DNA of 64,000 nucleotides from Ramlibacter aquaticus (GCF_015159745.1 NZ_JADDOJ010000007.1:1-64000); one strand, 5' to 3'. Shown: positions 1-9,811, counted from the stretch's first letter. Numbers and translations are program-made. The notes: generated from the letters alone by a model not told the origin.

Positions 1-125
1 TCGCTCAAACAGGCGCCGTGAGCATGAAACGACGCGCGGACCTGCGGACCGCGCTCCCGACCCCAGGCCGCAAATTCCAGCCGCGTCACAAATCGCCCCC
101 GCCACAGGCCGGCCAGCGGGGCGAG
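1..125 (+). repeat. Right half of palindromic element, family 1 (unit a)
   Basis: Bases 1-138 match 3862-3999 with only a few mismatches, so the window opens inside a copy of the element seen complete at 3737-3986. Present here are the end of the conserved core (1-28), the right inner arm (61-81) and the right outer arm (95-125). The left half lies outside the window. No credible coding potential: the overlapping short ORFs run through the palindromes. Confidence 0.85.
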
Positions 126-217
126 AACACCATGTGGGCGCGCCGCCCGTGGAACGCCCGCATCACCCGAGAATGAATTGACGCGGGCGCTCAACGGCTG
201 CGCGCCCACACGTGTTG

Positions 218-450
218 GGCCCACCCGGTCCCGGCTGCCCTGTGCCGCGCCGTGTGGGGCGCCCGAGAAGCGCAGGGCCAGGCCCTTCGTCCTCTGACTT
301 GCGGCGTCTGTCTGAGCGAAGCGGTCGCCGCAGGCGAGCGCGTAGCGAGTTACGCCGCAGGGCCTGGACCGAGCATCGCAGGGGAAGTCGGACACGAAGT
401 GCCGACCGCCACAGTCGGCGCGGCACAGGGCAGCCGGGGCCGGGTGGGCC
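218..450 (-). repeat. Palindromic element, family 1 (unit b, inverted)
   Basis: Outer arms 218-252 and 416-450 are reverse complements with one mismatch over 35 bases. The conserved core at 294-358 is the reverse complement of the core of unit c (3826-3889) with scattered changes and small gaps. The interior closely matches unit d (4122-4284), but the outer arms differ in sequence from those of unit d while remaining self-complementary. It lies between the aspS terminator and unit a. The stretch 451-583 holds nothing else I can identify. Confidence 0.85.
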
Positions 451-583
451 TGAGGTCACGCAGGCATGAAACCCGACGGATCAGCGAGCCGCCACGGATC
501 CGGGTTGCCGGAATTGACGAAGACGCCAAAACCCGGCGCCAGAACTCCCGCGCGAATCCAACCCACTCCAGAGCAGCAGCGAC

Positions 584-623
584 AAAAAAGAAGGCCATGC
601 CGGGCAGAACCCCGCATGGCCTT
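584..623 (-). terminator. Rho-independent terminator of aspS operon
   Basis: On the minus strand a perfect 10-bp stem (arms 591-600 and 614-623, AAGGCCATGC/GCATGGCCTT) is followed directly by a T-rich tract containing six consecutive T (rc of 584-589). It lies 36 bases past the aspS stop, as expected for the end of the leftward fmdB-DUF502-aspS unit. Confidence 0.85.
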
Positions 624-658
624 CACCGACCGATGTCGCCAGGGAGCCTGGCGCCGGT

Positions 659-2446
659 TCAACCCGCCTGCACGTTCCGCAGGCGGATGTGCAGCTCGCG
701 CAGCTGCTTCTCGTCGACCGGGCCGGGCGCCTGGGTGAGCAGGTCCTGGGCGCGCTGGGTCTTGGGAAAGGCGATGACGTCGCGCAGGCTCTCGGCGCCG
801 GTCATCAGCATGACGAAGCGGTCCAGGCCGATGGCGATGCCGCCGTGCGGGGGGGCGCCGTACTGCAGCGCGTCCAGCAGGAAGCCGAACTTGGCCTGGG
901 CCTCCTCGGCGCCGATCTTCAGGGCGCGGAACACCTTGCTCTGCACGTCCTCGCGGTGGATACGAACCGAGCCGCCGCCCAGCTCGATGCCGTTGAGCAC
1001 CGCATCGTAGGCCTTGGCCACGCAGCGGCCGGGGTCGGTCTCCAGCCAGTCCTCGTGGCCGTCCTTGGGCGAGGTGAAGGGGTGGTGCACCGCGTTCCAG
1101 CGCTGGGCGTCGTCGTCGTACTCGAACATGGGGAAGTCGATCACCCACAGCGGGCGCCATTCGCCTTCCACCAGGCCGTGCGACTTGCCGAATTCGCTGT
1201 GGCCGATCTTCACGCGCAGCGCGCCGATCGCGTCGTTGACGATCTTGGCCTTGTCGGCACCGAAGAAGACCAGGTCGCCGTCCTGGGCGCCGGTGCGCTT
1301 GAGGATCTCGGCCAACGCCTCGTCATGCAGGTTCTTCACGATGGGCGACTGCAGGCCCTCGCGGCCCTTGGCCATCTCGTTGACCTTGATCCAGGCCAGG
1401 CCCTTGGCGCCGTAGATCTTCACGAAGTCGGTGTAGGCGTCGATCTCGCTGCGCGGCATCTGGCCGCCCTGCGGCACGCGCAGGCCCACCACCCGGCCGT
1501 CGGGCATGTTGGCGGCACCGGCGAAGACCTTGAAGTCCACCGTCTTCATCACGTCGGTGAGTTCGGTGAACTCCATCTTCACGCGCAGGTCGGGCTTGTC
1601 CGAGCCGTACAGGCGCATCGCGTCGGCGTGCTTCATCACCGGGAAGGCGCCGATGTCGATGCCCACCACGTTCTGGAAGGTCGAGCGGATCATGCCCTCG
1701 AACATGGTGCGGATCTCGTCCTCCATCATGAAGGAGGTCTCGATGTCGATCTGCGTGAACTCGGGCTGGCGGTCGGCGCGCAGGTCCTCGTCGCGGAAGC
1801 ACTTGGTGATCTGGTAGTAGCGGTCGTAGCCGGCCACCATCAGCAGCTGCTTGAACAGCTGGGGCGACTGCGGCAGCGCGAAGAACATGCCGTCGTGCAC
1901 GCGGCTGGGCACCAGGTAGTCACGCGCGCCTTCGGGCGTGCTCTTGGTCAGCATCGGCGTCTCGATGTCGATGAAGCCGTTGGCGTCCAGGAACTTGCGC
2001 ACCTCCATGGTCACCTTGTAGCGCAGCATCAGGTTCTTCTGCATGTACGGCCGGCGCAGGTCCAGCACGCGATGCATCAGGCGCGTGGTCTCCGAGAGGT
2101 TCTCGTCATCCAGCTGGAACGGGGGCGTGACGGAGGGGTTGAGCACCGTCAGCTCGTGCGCCAGGATCTCGATCTTGCCGCTCTTGAGGCTGTCGTTGGT
2201 CGTGCCCTCGGGGCGCGCGCGCACCACGCCGGTCAGCTGCACGCAGAACTCGTTGCGCAGGCCCTCGGCCACCTTGAAGGTGGCGGCGCGGTCCGGGTCG
2301 CACACCACCTGCACATAGCCCTCGCGGTCGCGCAGGTCGACGAAGATCACGCCGCCGTGGTCGCGCCGGCGGTTGACCCAGCCGCAGAGCGTCACGGTCT
2401 GGCCCAGGAGGGCTTCGGTCACGAGGCCGCAGTAAGTGGTACGCAT
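659..2446 (-). CDS. aspS: Aspartyl-tRNA synthetase
   Basis: Cytosolic class II aminoacyl-tRNA synthetase that activates aspartate with ATP and charges tRNA-Asp. The 595-aa product has the bacterial AspRS layout: N-terminal OB anticodon-binding domain (about 1-110), catalytic core, and the GAD insertion (about 285-420). Class II motif 1 is near 150-180, motif 2 ([14 protein letters not shown]) near 220 and motif 3 ([13 protein letters not shown]) at 536-548. I chose the ATG giving MRTTYCGL, which aligns with the usual AspRS N terminus; an in-frame GTG five codons upstream (2461) is possible. It is last in a leftward operon after the DUF502 gene. Whether it also mischarges tRNA-Asn (non-discriminating type) cannot be decided here. 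Confidence 0.97.
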   Translation of the reverse strand: MRTTYCGLVTEALLGQTVTLCGWVNRRRDHGGVIFVDLRDREGYVQVVCDPDRAATFKVAEGLRNEFCVQLTGVVRARPEGTTNDSLKSGKIEILAHELTVLNPSVTPPFQLDDENLSETTRLMHRVLDLRRPYMQKNLMLRYKVTMEVRKFLDANGFIDIETPMLTKSTPEGARDYLVPSRVHDGMFFALPQSPQLFKQLLMVAGYDRYYQITKCFRDEDLRADRQPEFTQIDIETSFMMEDEIRTMFEGMIRSTFQNVVGIDIGAFPVMKHADAMRLYGSDKPDLRVKMEFTELTDVMKTVDFKVFAGAANMPDGRVVGLRVPQGGQMPRSEIDAYTDFVKIYGAKGLAWIKVNEMAKGREGLQSPIVKNLHDEALAEILKRTGAQDGDLVFFGADKAKIVNDAIGALRVKIGHSEFGKSHGLVEGEWRPLWVIDFPMFEYDDDAQRWNAVHHPFTSPKDGHEDWLETDPGRCVAKAYDAVLNGIELGGGSVRIHREDVQSKVFRALKIGAEEAQAKFGFLLDALQYGAPPHGGIAIGLDRFVMLMTGAESLRDVIAFPKTQRAQDLLTQAPGPVDEKQLRELHIRLRNVQAG

Positions 2447-2495
2447 GTGCATGGCAGACACAACGCCGCGCCACGGGGCGCCGCGTCCTTCCTCT

Positions 2496-3098
2496 TCAAT
2501 GGTTTCTTGGGGAGACGACGCCCATGGAGATGACGTACTTCAGCGCCTCGTCCACGGACATCTTCAGTTCGACGCAATCGCTCTTGCGAAGCATCACGAA
2601 ATAGCCGCCGGTGGGGTTCGGCGTGGTGGGCACGTACACGCTCACGTAATCGCCCACCAGGTAGTTGCTCACCTCGCCGCCCGGCGTGCCGGTGACGAAG
2701 CCGATGGTCCACACGCCCGGGCGCGGCCACTCGACCAGCACCGCGGTGCGGAAGGCATTGCCGCTGGGGGAAAACAGCGTGTCCGAGACCTGCTTGACGC
2801 TGGAATAGATGGAGCGAACCACCGGGATGCGCGCGACCAGGCGGTCGCCCCACATGACCAGGCGCTTGCCGACCAGGTTGCTGGTGATGCCGCCGACGAC
2901 CAGCAGGATGGCCAGCGTGAGCAGCACGCCGAAGCCAGGCAGGTGGAAGCCCAGGAAGTGCTCGGGCCGCCAGGCCTGCGGCAGGATGAGCAGGGTCTGG
3001 TCCAGCGTGCCGATGATCCACTGCAGCACGGCCAGGGTGATGGCCACCGGCACGATGACCAGCAGGCCGGCCACCAGCCATTTGCGCAGGGCGGACAT
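2496..3098 (-). CDS. DUF502 family membrane protein
   Basis: A 200-aa inner-membrane protein of the DUF502 family, function unknown. Two strong transmembrane segments are visible (about 6-28 and 57-77), followed by a soluble C-terminal half with the family hallmarks [13 protein letters not shown] and the [16 protein letters not shown] stretch. The start at 3098 (MSALRKWLV) was chosen over an upstream in-frame start that would add a 49-residue Pro/Arg/Ala-rich leader lying over the end of the fmdB-type gene. It lies 22 bases after that gene and 49 bases before aspS, so the three are probably co-transcribed, a common arrangement in betaproteobacteria. Confidence 0.9.
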   Translation of the reverse strand: MSALRKWLVAGLLVIVPVAITLAVLQWIIGTLDQTLLILPQAWRPEHFLGFHLPGFGVLLTLAILLVVGGITSNLVGKRLVMWGDRLVARIPVVRSIYSSVKQVSDTLFSPSGNAFRTAVLVEWPRPGVWTIGFVTGTPGGEVSNYLVGDYVSVYVPTTPNPTGGYFVMLRKSDCVELKMSVDEALKYVISMGVVSPRNH

Positions 3099-3120
3099 CA
3101 CGTACCCGGCCTTCCTGCCG

Positions 3121-3468
3121 TCAGTGGCAGGCGCAGGACGCGCCGCAGCCGCCCGCCGCCGCCGGGGCGTCGCCCTTGGAGCCGCCGTCGGGCTTGGACT
3201 CGGCGGACTTGGTTTCCGTGGGCTTGGTGTCGGCCGGCTTGGCATCCCCGCCCGAGACGGGCGCGGTGGTCGAGGCCGGCGTGGAGCCGCCCCGGAAGTC
3301 GGTGACGTACCAGCCCGAGCCCTTGAGCTGGAAACCGGCGGCCGTGACCTGCTTGGTGAACGATTCGGCGCCGCAGGCCGGGCAGGTCGTCAGCGGCGCG
3401 TCGGAGATTTTCTGCAGGACATCCTTGGCATGGCCACAGGATGCGCACTTGTAAGCGTAGATGGGCAT
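3121..3468 (-). CDS. FmdB family zinc-ribbon protein
   Basis: A 115-aa protein whose first 45 residues form the FmdB/CxxC_CxxC_SSSS zinc ribbon: MPIYAYKCASCGH, then CPACGAESF, giving two CxxC pairs for one zinc. The rest is a low-complexity Ala/Pro/Lys/Ser tail ending in a Cys-rich GGCGASCACH. FmdB was named as a regulator of formamidase, but the family role is unsettled and a regulatory role here is only inference. It is the first gene of the leftward fmdB-DUF502-aspS unit, with a consensus -10 box upstream. The longer upstream ORF runs into repeat DNA and was not used. Confidence 0.9.
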   Translation of the reverse strand: MPIYAYKCASCGHAKDVLQKISDAPLTTCPACGAESFTKQVTAAGFQLKGSGWYVTDFRGGSTPASTTAPVSGGDAKPADTKPTETKSAESKPDGGSKGDAPAAAGGCGASCACH

Positions 3469-3508
3469 GGCTGTGAAGTCGGGAAGTTCTGCGGGTGCAA
3501 AGCCTTCA

Positions 3509-3514
3509 ATTATA
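3509..3514 (-). promoter_or_regulatory. Putative -10 box for fmdB-DUF502-aspS
   Basis: The minus strand reads TATAAT here, a perfect sigma-70 -10 hexamer, about 40 bases upstream of the FmdB start and in an AT-rich patch within very GC-rich DNA. A TTGCCT upstream could serve as -35 but its spacing is short (14 bp), so only the -10 is well supported. Confidence 0.5.
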
Positions 3515-3628
3515 GGCGCCGGGGGGAAAGGCAAGCCCCCGGGGGCTTGGGCCGGCGCTCGCCCATGGGCGCGCCACGGTTTCACGTCCTTGGCCATCCT
3601 GGGGCTGGGGCGGTGCGGCTGGCACATG

Positions 3629-3749
3629 GATCTCGCGTTCGCCTCGCTGGTTTTGGCTGGTGTCGGGCTTCGCTCATCGACCTCGCACTCAACCCGCTCG
3701 TTCTGCTGGCGTGGCGCTTCGCTCTTAGACCTCGCGCTCGCCCCGCTGG
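3629..3749 (+). repeat. Degenerate ~49-bp tandem repeat
   Basis: Two adjacent units (3669-3700 and 3718-3749) share the pattern TTCGCTC-N3-GACCTCGC followed by CTC-N-CCCGCT; a partial third unit starts near 3629 with GATCTCGC. Period is about 49-50 bases. The last unit merges into the left outer arm of palindromic unit c. No ORF here is credible. It is part of the 3469-4421 gene-free interval; nothing else was recognised in 3515-3628. Confidence 0.55.
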
Positions 3750-3986
3750 CCGGCCTGTGACGGGGGCTCATACTGCCGCGGTCCGCTGCGCGGACTCCGC
3801 TGGAATTTGCGGCCTGGGGCCGGCACGGCGCAACTCGCTACGCGCTGGCTGCGCCACCGCTTCGCTCAAACAGGCGCCGTGAGCATGACACGACGCGCGG
3901 ACCTGCGGACCGCGCTCCCGACCCCAGGCCGCAAATTCCAGCCGCGTCACAAATCGCCCCCGCCACAGGCCAGCCAGCGGGGCGAG
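3737..3986 (+). repeat. Palindromic element, family 1 (unit c, complete)
   Basis: A nested hairpin element. Outer arms 3737-3767 and 3956-3986 pair over 31 bases with two mismatches. Inner arms 3799-3819 and 3922-3942 are perfect 21-bp reverse complements. The conserved core at 3826-3889 includes CTCGCTACGCGCT and GCTTCGCTCA. Its right half is nearly identical to window bases 1-125 (unit a). It sits upstream of the fmdB promoter and beside unit d, in inverted orientation relative to it. Confidence 0.9.
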
Positions 3987-4080
3987 AAGACCATGTGGGC
4001 GCACCGGCGGTGGAGCGCCGGCACCTCACAGAGAGTCAGGAGACGCTGGCGCTCAACGGCTGCGCGCCACCGTGCCACTG

Positions 4081-4325
4081 GCAAACCCAGCCCCGGCCGT
4101 CGGCTGCCTGCTGCCGCGCCCTATGGGGCGCCCGAGAAGCGCAGGGCCAGGCCCCAAGCTTTCTGACTTGCGGCGTCTGTCTGAGCGAAGCGCTCGCCGC
4201 AGGCGAGCGCGTAGCGAGTTACGCCGCGGGGCCTGGACCGAGCATCGCAGGGGAAGTCGGACACCAAGTGCCGACCGCCCCATTGGGCGCGGCAGCGGGC
4301 TGCCGGCGGCCGGGGCTGGGTTTGC
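4081..4325 (-). repeat. Palindromic element, family 1 (unit d, inverted)
   Basis: Outer arms 4081-4121 and 4285-4325 pair over 41 bases with three differences, two of which are G:U-compatible. The core at 4163-4227 is the inverted counterpart of the unit c core, and an inner arm pair (about 4143-4154 with 4227-4238) surrounds it. The interior is nearly identical to unit b, but the outer arms are not. It ends about 96 bases past the stop of the symporter gene; nothing is recognised in 4326-4421. Confidence 0.88.
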
Positions 4326-4421
4326 CTGACGCGATGCAGGCACGGAACGCAACGGGGTACGCGCAGAAGCCAGACAGAGCCAGCGCCCTGGCGCACCGGC
4401 CCTCAGGCCGGGCAGCAGGCC

Positions 4422-5924
4422 TCAGCGCGACACCTGCGCCCCGTGCGCAGCGGCCGCGTGCTGCACCGACTCCACCCCCACCACCCGGTGGTGCGAGGCC
4501 TGGGTGTTGCGGATCGCCTGCGGGCCCAGCGAGCCGAGCACCATGCCGACGATGGCCATCAGGAAGCCGGCGAGCTGCGGCGGGAAGGTGGCGCCGGCGG
4601 GCGTGTACAGGAACACCAGCCAGGCCAGCACGCCCAGCACGATGGAGAAGATCGCGCCCTGCGTGGTGGCGCGCTTCCAGTAGAGGCCGGCGGCCAGCGG
4701 CACGAAGGCGCCGACGAGGGTGACCTGGTAGGCGCCCGAGACCTGCTCGTAGATGGGCGTGCCCTGCAGGGCGATGGCGTAGGCGCACACGCAGGCGCTG
4801 AAGATCAGCACCGTGATGCGCATGGTGCGCAGCTCGTGCTTGTCGGCCTGGCGCGGGAAGAACTGCCGCCAGATGTTCTCGACGAAGGTCACCGAGGGCG
4901 CCAGCAGCGTGGCCGAGGCGGTGGACTTGATGGCCGAGAGCAGCGCGCCGAAGAACAGCACCTGCATCACGAAGGGCATGTGGTCGCGCACCAGCGTGGG
5001 CAGGATCATCTGGCTGTCGGCCTTGACGCCAGTGGCCATCAGCTTGGCCACCGTGTCCGGCATGATGATCAGCGCGCTGGTGACCAGGAACATGGGCACG
5101 AAGGCGAAGACGATGTAGCAGACGCCGCCGATCACCGGCCCGCGCGTGGCGGCCTTGATGTCCTTGGCCGACATCACGCGCTGGAACACGTCCTGCTGCG
5201 GGATGGAGCCCAGCATCATGGTCATGCCGGCCGCGATGAAGCCGACGATCTCGCTGGCGCTGGGCTCGGGCAGGAACTTGAAGAGGTCCTTGCTGGTGGC
5301 CAGGGCGATCACCTTGTCGGCGCCACCAGCCTGGTGGCCGGCGAAGACGGCCAGGATGAACAGGCCGATGACCAGGATGATCATCTGGATGAAGTCGGTG
5401 ACGGCCACCGACCACATGCCGCCGAACAGCGTGTAGGCCAGGATGGAGCCGGTGCCTATCACCATGCCCAGGGGCTTGCTGATCGCGCCCTCGGACAGCA
5501 CGTTGAACACCAGGCCCAGCGCCGTCACCTGCGCCGCCACCCAGCCCAGGTAGCTCAGGATGATGACCAGCGAGCAGGTCACCTCGATGGTGCGGCCGAA
5601 GCGCTCGCGGTAGTAGTCGCTGATGGTCAGCAGCGTCATGCGGTAGAGCTTGGCGGCGAAGAAGATGCCGACCAGGATCAGGCAGGTGCCGGCGCCGAAG
5701 GGGTCCTCCACCACGCCGTGCAGGCCGCTGGTGATGAAGGTCGCCGGGATGCCCAGCACCGTCTCGGAGCCGAACCAGGTGGCGAAGGTGGTGGTCACGA
5801 TCATGACCAGCGGCAGGTGGCGGCCGGCGATCGCGAAGTCCGCCGTGTTCTTCACGCGCTTGGCGGCCCACAGGCCGATGGCGATCGTGATCAGCAAATA
5901 TCCGAAGACCAGGGTCAACAGCAC
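4422..5924 (-). CDS. Sodium:solute symporter (SSS family)
   Basis: A 500-aa polytopic inner-membrane permease of the sodium:solute symporter family, predicted to couple Na+ influx to uptake of an organic solute. Family features are the N-terminal MLLTLVFGYLLITIAIGLW helix, the AGRHLP motif (about 33-38), FATWFGSETVLG near 47-58, and many further hydrophobic helices including the AIKSTASATLLAPS region. Substrate cannot be read from sequence. The start is GTG, chosen because a clear AGGAGAG ribosome-binding site precedes it; the nearby upstream ATG is out of frame. It is leftward, 53 bases after ubiB, and could be in the same transcript. Confidence 0.9.
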   Translation of the reverse strand: MLLTLVFGYLLITIAIGLWAAKRVKNTADFAIAGRHLPLVMIVTTTFATWFGSETVLGIPATFITSGLHGVVEDPFGAGTCLILVGIFFAAKLYRMTLLTISDYYRERFGRTIEVTCSLVIILSYLGWVAAQVTALGLVFNVLSEGAISKPLGMVIGTGSILAYTLFGGMWSVAVTDFIQMIILVIGLFILAVFAGHQAGGADKVIALATSKDLFKFLPEPSASEIVGFIAAGMTMMLGSIPQQDVFQRVMSAKDIKAATRGPVIGGVCYIVFAFVPMFLVTSALIIMPDTVAKLMATGVKADSQMILPTLVRDHMPFVMQVLFFGALLSAIKSTASATLLAPSVTFVENIWRQFFPRQADKHELRTMRITVLIFSACVCAYAIALQGTPIYEQVSGAYQVTLVGAFVPLAAGLYWKRATTQGAIFSIVLGVLAWLVFLYTPAGATFPPQLAGFLMAIVGMVLGSLGPQAIRNTQASHHRVVGVESVQHAAAAHGAQVSR

Positions 5925-5977
5925 GGCACTCTCCTCATGGGCTGGGCGGCATTATCGTCGCGCCGGAGGCCTTCCGC

Positions 5978-7543
5978 TCAGAACGGATGGGTCCGGGCGA
6001 TCCACTCCATCACGATCAGGCCCAAAGCAAAGCCGATGCCACCCCAGGCGATGGCCTGCAGCAGGCGGTTGGTGCGGCGCTGCTCGGCCAGCAGCGCCTG
6101 CACCTCGGGCGCGGTGCTGGCATGGCGGGCGGACAGGAAACGGTGCAGCAGCAGGGGCAGGTCCGGCAGCAGCTTGGCGTAGCGGGGCGCCTGGGCCTTG
6201 AGCTCGTTGAGCAGCTTCTGGGGCCCCACCTGCTCCACCATCCAGCGCTCCAGGAAGGGCTTGGCCGTGGCCCACAGGTCCAGGTCGGGGTCCAGCTGGC
6301 GGCCCAGGCCCTCGATGTTCAGCAGCGTCTTCTGCAGCAGCACCAGCTGCGGCTGGATCTCGACGTTGAAGCGGCGCGAGGTCTGGAACAGGCGCATCAG
6401 CACCATGCCCAGCGAAATCTCCTTGAGCGGCCGGTCGAAGTAGGGCTCGCAGACGCTGCGTACGGCGCCCTCCAGCTCATCCACGCGCGTGGCCGGCGGC
6501 ACCCAGCCGGATTCGATGTGCAGCTCGGCGACCCGCTTGTAGTCGCGGCGGAAGAAGGCCGTGAAGTTCTGCGCCAGGTACTCCTTGTCGAACTCCGTCA
6601 GCGTGCCGATGATGCCGAAATCCAGCGAGATGTAGCGGCCGAAGGTGCCCGGCTCCAGGCTCACCTGGATATTGCCGGGGTGCATGTCGGCGTGGAAGAA
6701 GCCGTCGCGGAAGACCTGGGTGAAGAAGATGGTCACGCCGTCGCGCGCCAGCCGGGGGATGTCCACCCCCGCTTCGCGCAGGCGCGCGACCTGGCTGATG
6801 GGCACGCCCTTCATGCGCTCCATCACGATCACCTCGGGGTGGCAGAAGTCCCAGAACATCTCCGGGATCAGCACCAGGTTCAGCCCGGCCATGTTGCGCC
6901 GCAGCTGGGCGGCATTGGCCGCCTCGCGCACCAGGTCCAGCTCGTCGTGCAGGTACTTGTCGAACTCGGCCACGACCTCGCGCGGCTTCAGCCGCCGGCC
7001 GTCCACCGAGAGCGACTCCACCCAGCCGGCCATGGTGCGCATCAGGCTGATGTCGTTGTCGATCACCGGCAGCATGCCCGGGCGCAGCACCTTGACGGCG
7101 ACCTCGCGCTCCTGGCCGTCACGCCCGCGCAGCGTGGCGAAGTGCACCTGCGCGATGGACGCGCTGGCCACCGGCGTGTGCTCGAAACTGGTGAACACCG
7201 CCTCCAGCGGGCGGCGGAAGGCGCGCTCGATGGTCTGCACCGCGATGGCCGGGTCGAAGGGGGGCACCCGGTCCTGCAGCAGCGCCAGTTCGTCGGCGAT
7301 GTCGGGCGGCAGCAGGTCGCGCCGGGTGGACAGCACCTGGCCGAACTTCACGAAGATGGGGCCCAGGTGCTCCAGCGCCTGTCGCAGGCGCTGGCCGCGC
7401 GGCGCGCGCAGGTCGCGGCCCAGGGTGAGCACGCGGATGAAGCCGGCCAGCCAGGGGCGCCGCAGGCTGGAGAGCACGAGCTCGTCCAGGCCGAAGCGCA
7501 GCGCGACCCAGACGATGAAGAAGCCGCGGAAGTAGCGCCTCAT
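5978..7543 (-). CDS. ubiB: Ubiquinone biosynthesis protein UbiB (ABC1/ADCK kinase-like)
   Basis: Atypical protein-kinase-like ATPase required for ubiquinone biosynthesis, thought to help extract or present lipid intermediates at the membrane. The 521-aa product shows ADCK hallmarks: the KFGQ motif at 66-69 with [15 protein letters not shown] after it, the Ala-rich loop ASASIAQVH near 126-134 in place of a Gly-rich loop, the [10 protein letters not shown] segment near 290 and DFGIIG near 310. A C-terminal transmembrane segment lies at about 495-513. Its ATG overlaps the ubiJ stop by four bases, so translation is coupled. Confidence 0.96.
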   Translation of the reverse strand: MRRYFRGFFIVWVALRFGLDELVLSSLRRPWLAGFIRVLTLGRDLRAPRGQRLRQALEHLGPIFVKFGQVLSTRRDLLPPDIADELALLQDRVPPFDPAIAVQTIERAFRRPLEAVFTSFEHTPVASASIAQVHFATLRGRDGQEREVAVKVLRPGMLPVIDNDISLMRTMAGWVESLSVDGRRLKPREVVAEFDKYLHDELDLVREAANAAQLRRNMAGLNLVLIPEMFWDFCHPEVIVMERMKGVPISQVARLREAGVDIPRLARDGVTIFFTQVFRDGFFHADMHPGNIQVSLEPGTFGRYISLDFGIIGTLTEFDKEYLAQNFTAFFRRDYKRVAELHIESGWVPPATRVDELEGAVRSVCEPYFDRPLKEISLGMVLMRLFQTSRRFNVEIQPQLVLLQKTLLNIEGLGRQLDPDLDLWATAKPFLERWMVEQVGPQKLLNELKAQAPRYAKLLPDLPLLLHRFLSARHASTAPEVQALLAEQRRTNRLLQAIAWGGIGFALGLIVMEWIARTHPF

Positions 7544-8085
7544 GCGGCGGGCCCGGCCGCACCGGCGCCACGGCGCCCGGCGAAGTCGCGCAGGCCGGCC
7601 ACGAGCCGGCGCACGCCCTCGGCCAGCGCATGCGCGGGCACGTCGCCCATCACGCGGGCGAGGTCGTCCTCCAGGTCCCAGCGCACGTTGTCGGCCAGCC
7701 AGTTCACCTCGGCCGCGAACTGCACGTCGCCCTCGATGCGCACCGGCGGCTTGTCGCCGCGCAGCGCCGCCTGCGCGAGCTGGAAGGGGGACTCCTCGAT
7801 GACGGTGAGGCTGAGGTCCGCCGGCGTGGCCGTCTCGGAGAGCTCGAGCAGGCCGGCGGGCGTGGCCGCCAGCCGCATGAAGAAGTGGCGCCAGCGCGCC
7901 TCCAGCACCCGGCCGGCCTGGCGCGCCAGCCGCGCCTGCGCCTCGGGCTCCTGCATCAGCACATGGTTGACGAGCAGCACGATGCGGTGCTGCAGCTCGC
8001 TCACCATCCAGGGCGGCGGCTGCAGCCCGGCGGCCAGCTTGCCGAACACGTCGTCGAGGAAGGAAGTGGGGGACTCGGAGGCCAT
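7540..8085 (-). CDS. ubiJ: Ubiquinone biosynthesis accessory factor UbiJ (SCP2-like)
   Basis: A 181-aa SCP2-type lipid-binding protein. In Escherichia coli UbiJ is an accessory factor of the aerobic Ubi complex with UbiK and binds ubiquinone intermediates. The visible SCP2-like core is [14 protein letters not shown] through [32 protein letters not shown]. The ATG at 8085 (MASESPTSF) fits the homologue N terminus better than an upstream start adding 16 Ser/Arg-rich residues. It is flanked by the Tim44-like gene (28 bases upstream) and ubiB (4-base overlap), the usual ubiE-ubiJ-ubiB context with one added gene. Confidence 0.9.
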   Translation of the reverse strand: MASESPTSFLDDVFGKLAAGLQPPPWMVSELQHRIVLLVNHVLMQEPEAQARLARQAGRVLEARWRHFFMRLAATPAGLLELSETATPADLSLTVIEESPFQLAQAALRGDKPPVRIEGDVQFAAEVNWLADNVRWDLEDDLARVMGDVPAHALAEGVRRLVAGLRDFAGRRGAGAAGPAA

Positions 8086-8113
8086 CCCCGGATTCTCGCT
8101 GAAAGAAGGGCGG

Positions 8114-9076
8114 CTACTGGAGCGCCTGGACACCGGCGACCAGCCAGCCGCTGGCGCCGTCCTTGGGCTTGGACATGTTCCAGACCTCGCGGAACGGGCT
8201 GGGCCCGGCCGACGGGTCCTCGCGCACCATGCCGGAGAACTCCACGCTGGCGAGGTACTCGCTGCCCAGGTCCTCGATGCCCAGCAGCTGGGCCTGCAGC
8301 ATGTGCACCTCGGTGCGGCTGGGCTGCGCGCCGGGCTGGCGCTCCCGCTCAGCCAGCTGGGCCTTGATCTCGCCCAGCATGCCGTCGGTCATCATGGCGC
8401 GCAGCAGGCCGAGGTCCGCGCGGTCCCAGGCCTCCTGCAGCACCATGAAGTTCTGCTTCGCGTTGGCCACGAAGCCCTGCACGTCGAAGCCGGCGGGAAT
8501 CGCCCAGCTGCCGCCGCCGGGCAGCGCGGCCCCGATCTGCGAGGCCGGCGCCGCGGGGACGCCAGGCTCGGCGGCCAGGCCGTGCTGCTCCCAGGGCCGG
8601 GCCGAGGCGTCGTTGCCGACCTTGTCGGGGCTGTACTGGCGGGGCAGCGCGGCCATCTCGGCCGGCAGGCCGGCCGGCTGCAGCGCGGCGCGGCGCGAGC
8701 GGGACAGCGCCGCGGCCAGGGCGACGCCCGCCGCCACCAGCAGCAGGACCATGAGCAGGCCGCCGAAGGCCGGGCCCAGGCCCAGGGCGTTGGCCAGCCA
8801 GGCCAGGCCCAGGCCGGCGGCCAGGCCGCCCAGCAGGCCGCCCCAGGGACGCCGCGGCGCGGGTGCCGGGGCCGTGGGCGACGGCGCGGCAGCGGGCGCG
8901 GCCTGCTGCTGCGCGGGCGCGGGCGCCACGGACGGGCGCGCGGCTTCGCGCTGGGTCACGTTGGACGACTGCCGGCCGATGGAGCCGCCCCCGCCCAGCC
9001 GCTTGGCCGCATGGCCCGTGGACGCGGCCAGGGCCAGCGCGAGCACCAGCAGCGGGAGCGTGCGCCGGATCAGCAT
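8114..9076 (-). CDS. Tim44-like domain membrane protein
   Basis: A 320-aa envelope protein. It begins with a signal peptide or anchor ([18 protein letters not shown], to about residue 24), followed by an Ala/Pro/Gln-rich linker, two Gly/Leu-rich transmembrane segments (about 78-125) and a C-terminal Tim44-like domain with [33 protein letters not shown]. Tim44-like domains bind membranes or partner proteins; no enzymatic residues are evident. The start overlaps the ubiE stop by seven bases, and ubiJ follows within 28 bases, so it is embedded in the ubiquinone operon. A role in quinone synthesis or assembly is inference from context only. Confidence 0.88.
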   Translation of the reverse strand: MLIRRTLPLLVLALALAASTGHAAKRLGGGGSIGRQSSNVTQREAARPSVAPAPAQQQAAPAAAPSPTAPAPAPRRPWGGLLGGLAAGLGLAWLANALGLGPAFGGLLMVLLLVAAGVALAAALSRSRRAALQPAGLPAEMAALPRQYSPDKVGNDASARPWEQHGLAAEPGVPAAPASQIGAALPGGGSWAIPAGFDVQGFVANAKQNFMVLQEAWDRADLGLLRAMMTDGMLGEIKAQLAERERQPGAQPSRTEVHMLQAQLLGIEDLGSEYLASVEFSGMVREDPSAGPSPFREVWNMSKPKDGASGWLVAGVQALQ

Positions 9077-9801
9077 TTGATGCCCACGTGCAGGGCCACC
9101 ACGCCGCCGGTGAGGTTGTGGAAATCGACGTGGCCGAAGCCGCAGCCCTTCATCAGCGCCTTCAGCGCTTCCTGGTCGGGGTGCATGCGGATCGATTCGG
9201 CCAGGTAGCGGTAGCTCTCGGCGTCGCCGGCCACCCATTGGCCGAGCTTGGGCAGGATGTTGAAGGAGTACCAGTCGTAGGCGCGCGAGAGCGGCTGCGC
9301 CACCTTGGAGAACTCCAGCACCAGCAGCTTGCCGCGCGGGCGCAGCACCCGGGCCATCTCGCGCAGCGCGATCTCCTTGTGCGTCATGTTGCGCAGGCCG
9401 AAGGCCACGCTCACGATGTCGAAGCTCGCGTCCGGGAAGGGCAGCTTCTCGGCGTCGCACACCAGCGTGGGCAGCGCCAGGCCGGTGTCCAGCAGGCGGT
9501 CGCGGCCGGTGCGCAGCATGGCCTCGTTGATGTCGGTGTGCACCACGCGGCCGGTCGGCCCGACCTTCTTGGCGAACGCCATGGACAGATCGCCCGTGCC
9601 GCCGGCGATGTCCAGCACCTGCTGCCCGGGGCGCGGGTTCGCGACCATCAGGGTGTAGGCCTTCCACGCCCGGTGCAGCCCCATGGACATGAGGTCGTTC
9701 ATCAGGTCGTAGCGCGGGGCCACGGAATCGAACACGCCGCGCACGCGGCTGGCCTTCTCCCGCTCGTCGACGGTCTGGAAGCCGAAATGCGTCTGGCTCA
9801 T
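9070..9801 (-). CDS. ubiE: Bifunctional demethylmenaquinone/2-polyprenyl-6-methoxy-1,4-benzoquinol methyltransferase UbiE
   Basis: SAM-dependent C-methyltransferase of quinone biosynthesis, acting on the benzoquinol ring after ring decarboxylation. The 243-aa product has UbiE signatures: [20 protein letters not shown] near 27-46, the SAM-binding glycine loop [12 protein letters not shown] at about 64-75, and the DAEKLPFPD and SVAFGLRNM segments. The ATG at 9801 ([11 protein letters not shown]) was chosen over a longer ORF that runs through the DUF971 gene. Second gene of the leftward DUF971-ubiE-Tim44-ubiJ-ubiB series. Confidence 0.97.
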   Translation of the reverse strand: MSQTHFGFQTVDEREKASRVRGVFDSVAPRYDLMNDLMSMGLHRAWKAYTLMVANPRPGQQVLDIAGGTGDLSMAFAKKVGPTGRVVHTDINEAMLRTGRDRLLDTGLALPTLVCDAEKLPFPDASFDIVSVAFGLRNMTHKEIALREMARVLRPRGKLLVLEFSKVAQPLSRAYDWYSFNILPKLGQWVAGDAESYRYLAESIRMHPDQEALKALMKGCGFGHVDFHNLTGGVVALHVGIKC

Positions 9802-9811
9802 GCTGCCTTCG

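Noticed and set aside
163..459. Short ORFs on both strands in the repeats at 1-470 and 3800-4400
   Set aside because: They run through palindromic arms and the same DNA gives similar peptides on both strands; no ribosome-binding sites and no domain.
5987..9208. 1073-codon plus-strand ORF opposite ubiB, ubiJ and the Tim44-like gene
   Set aside because: Low-complexity antisense translation with no family match; the minus strand holds four coherent genes.
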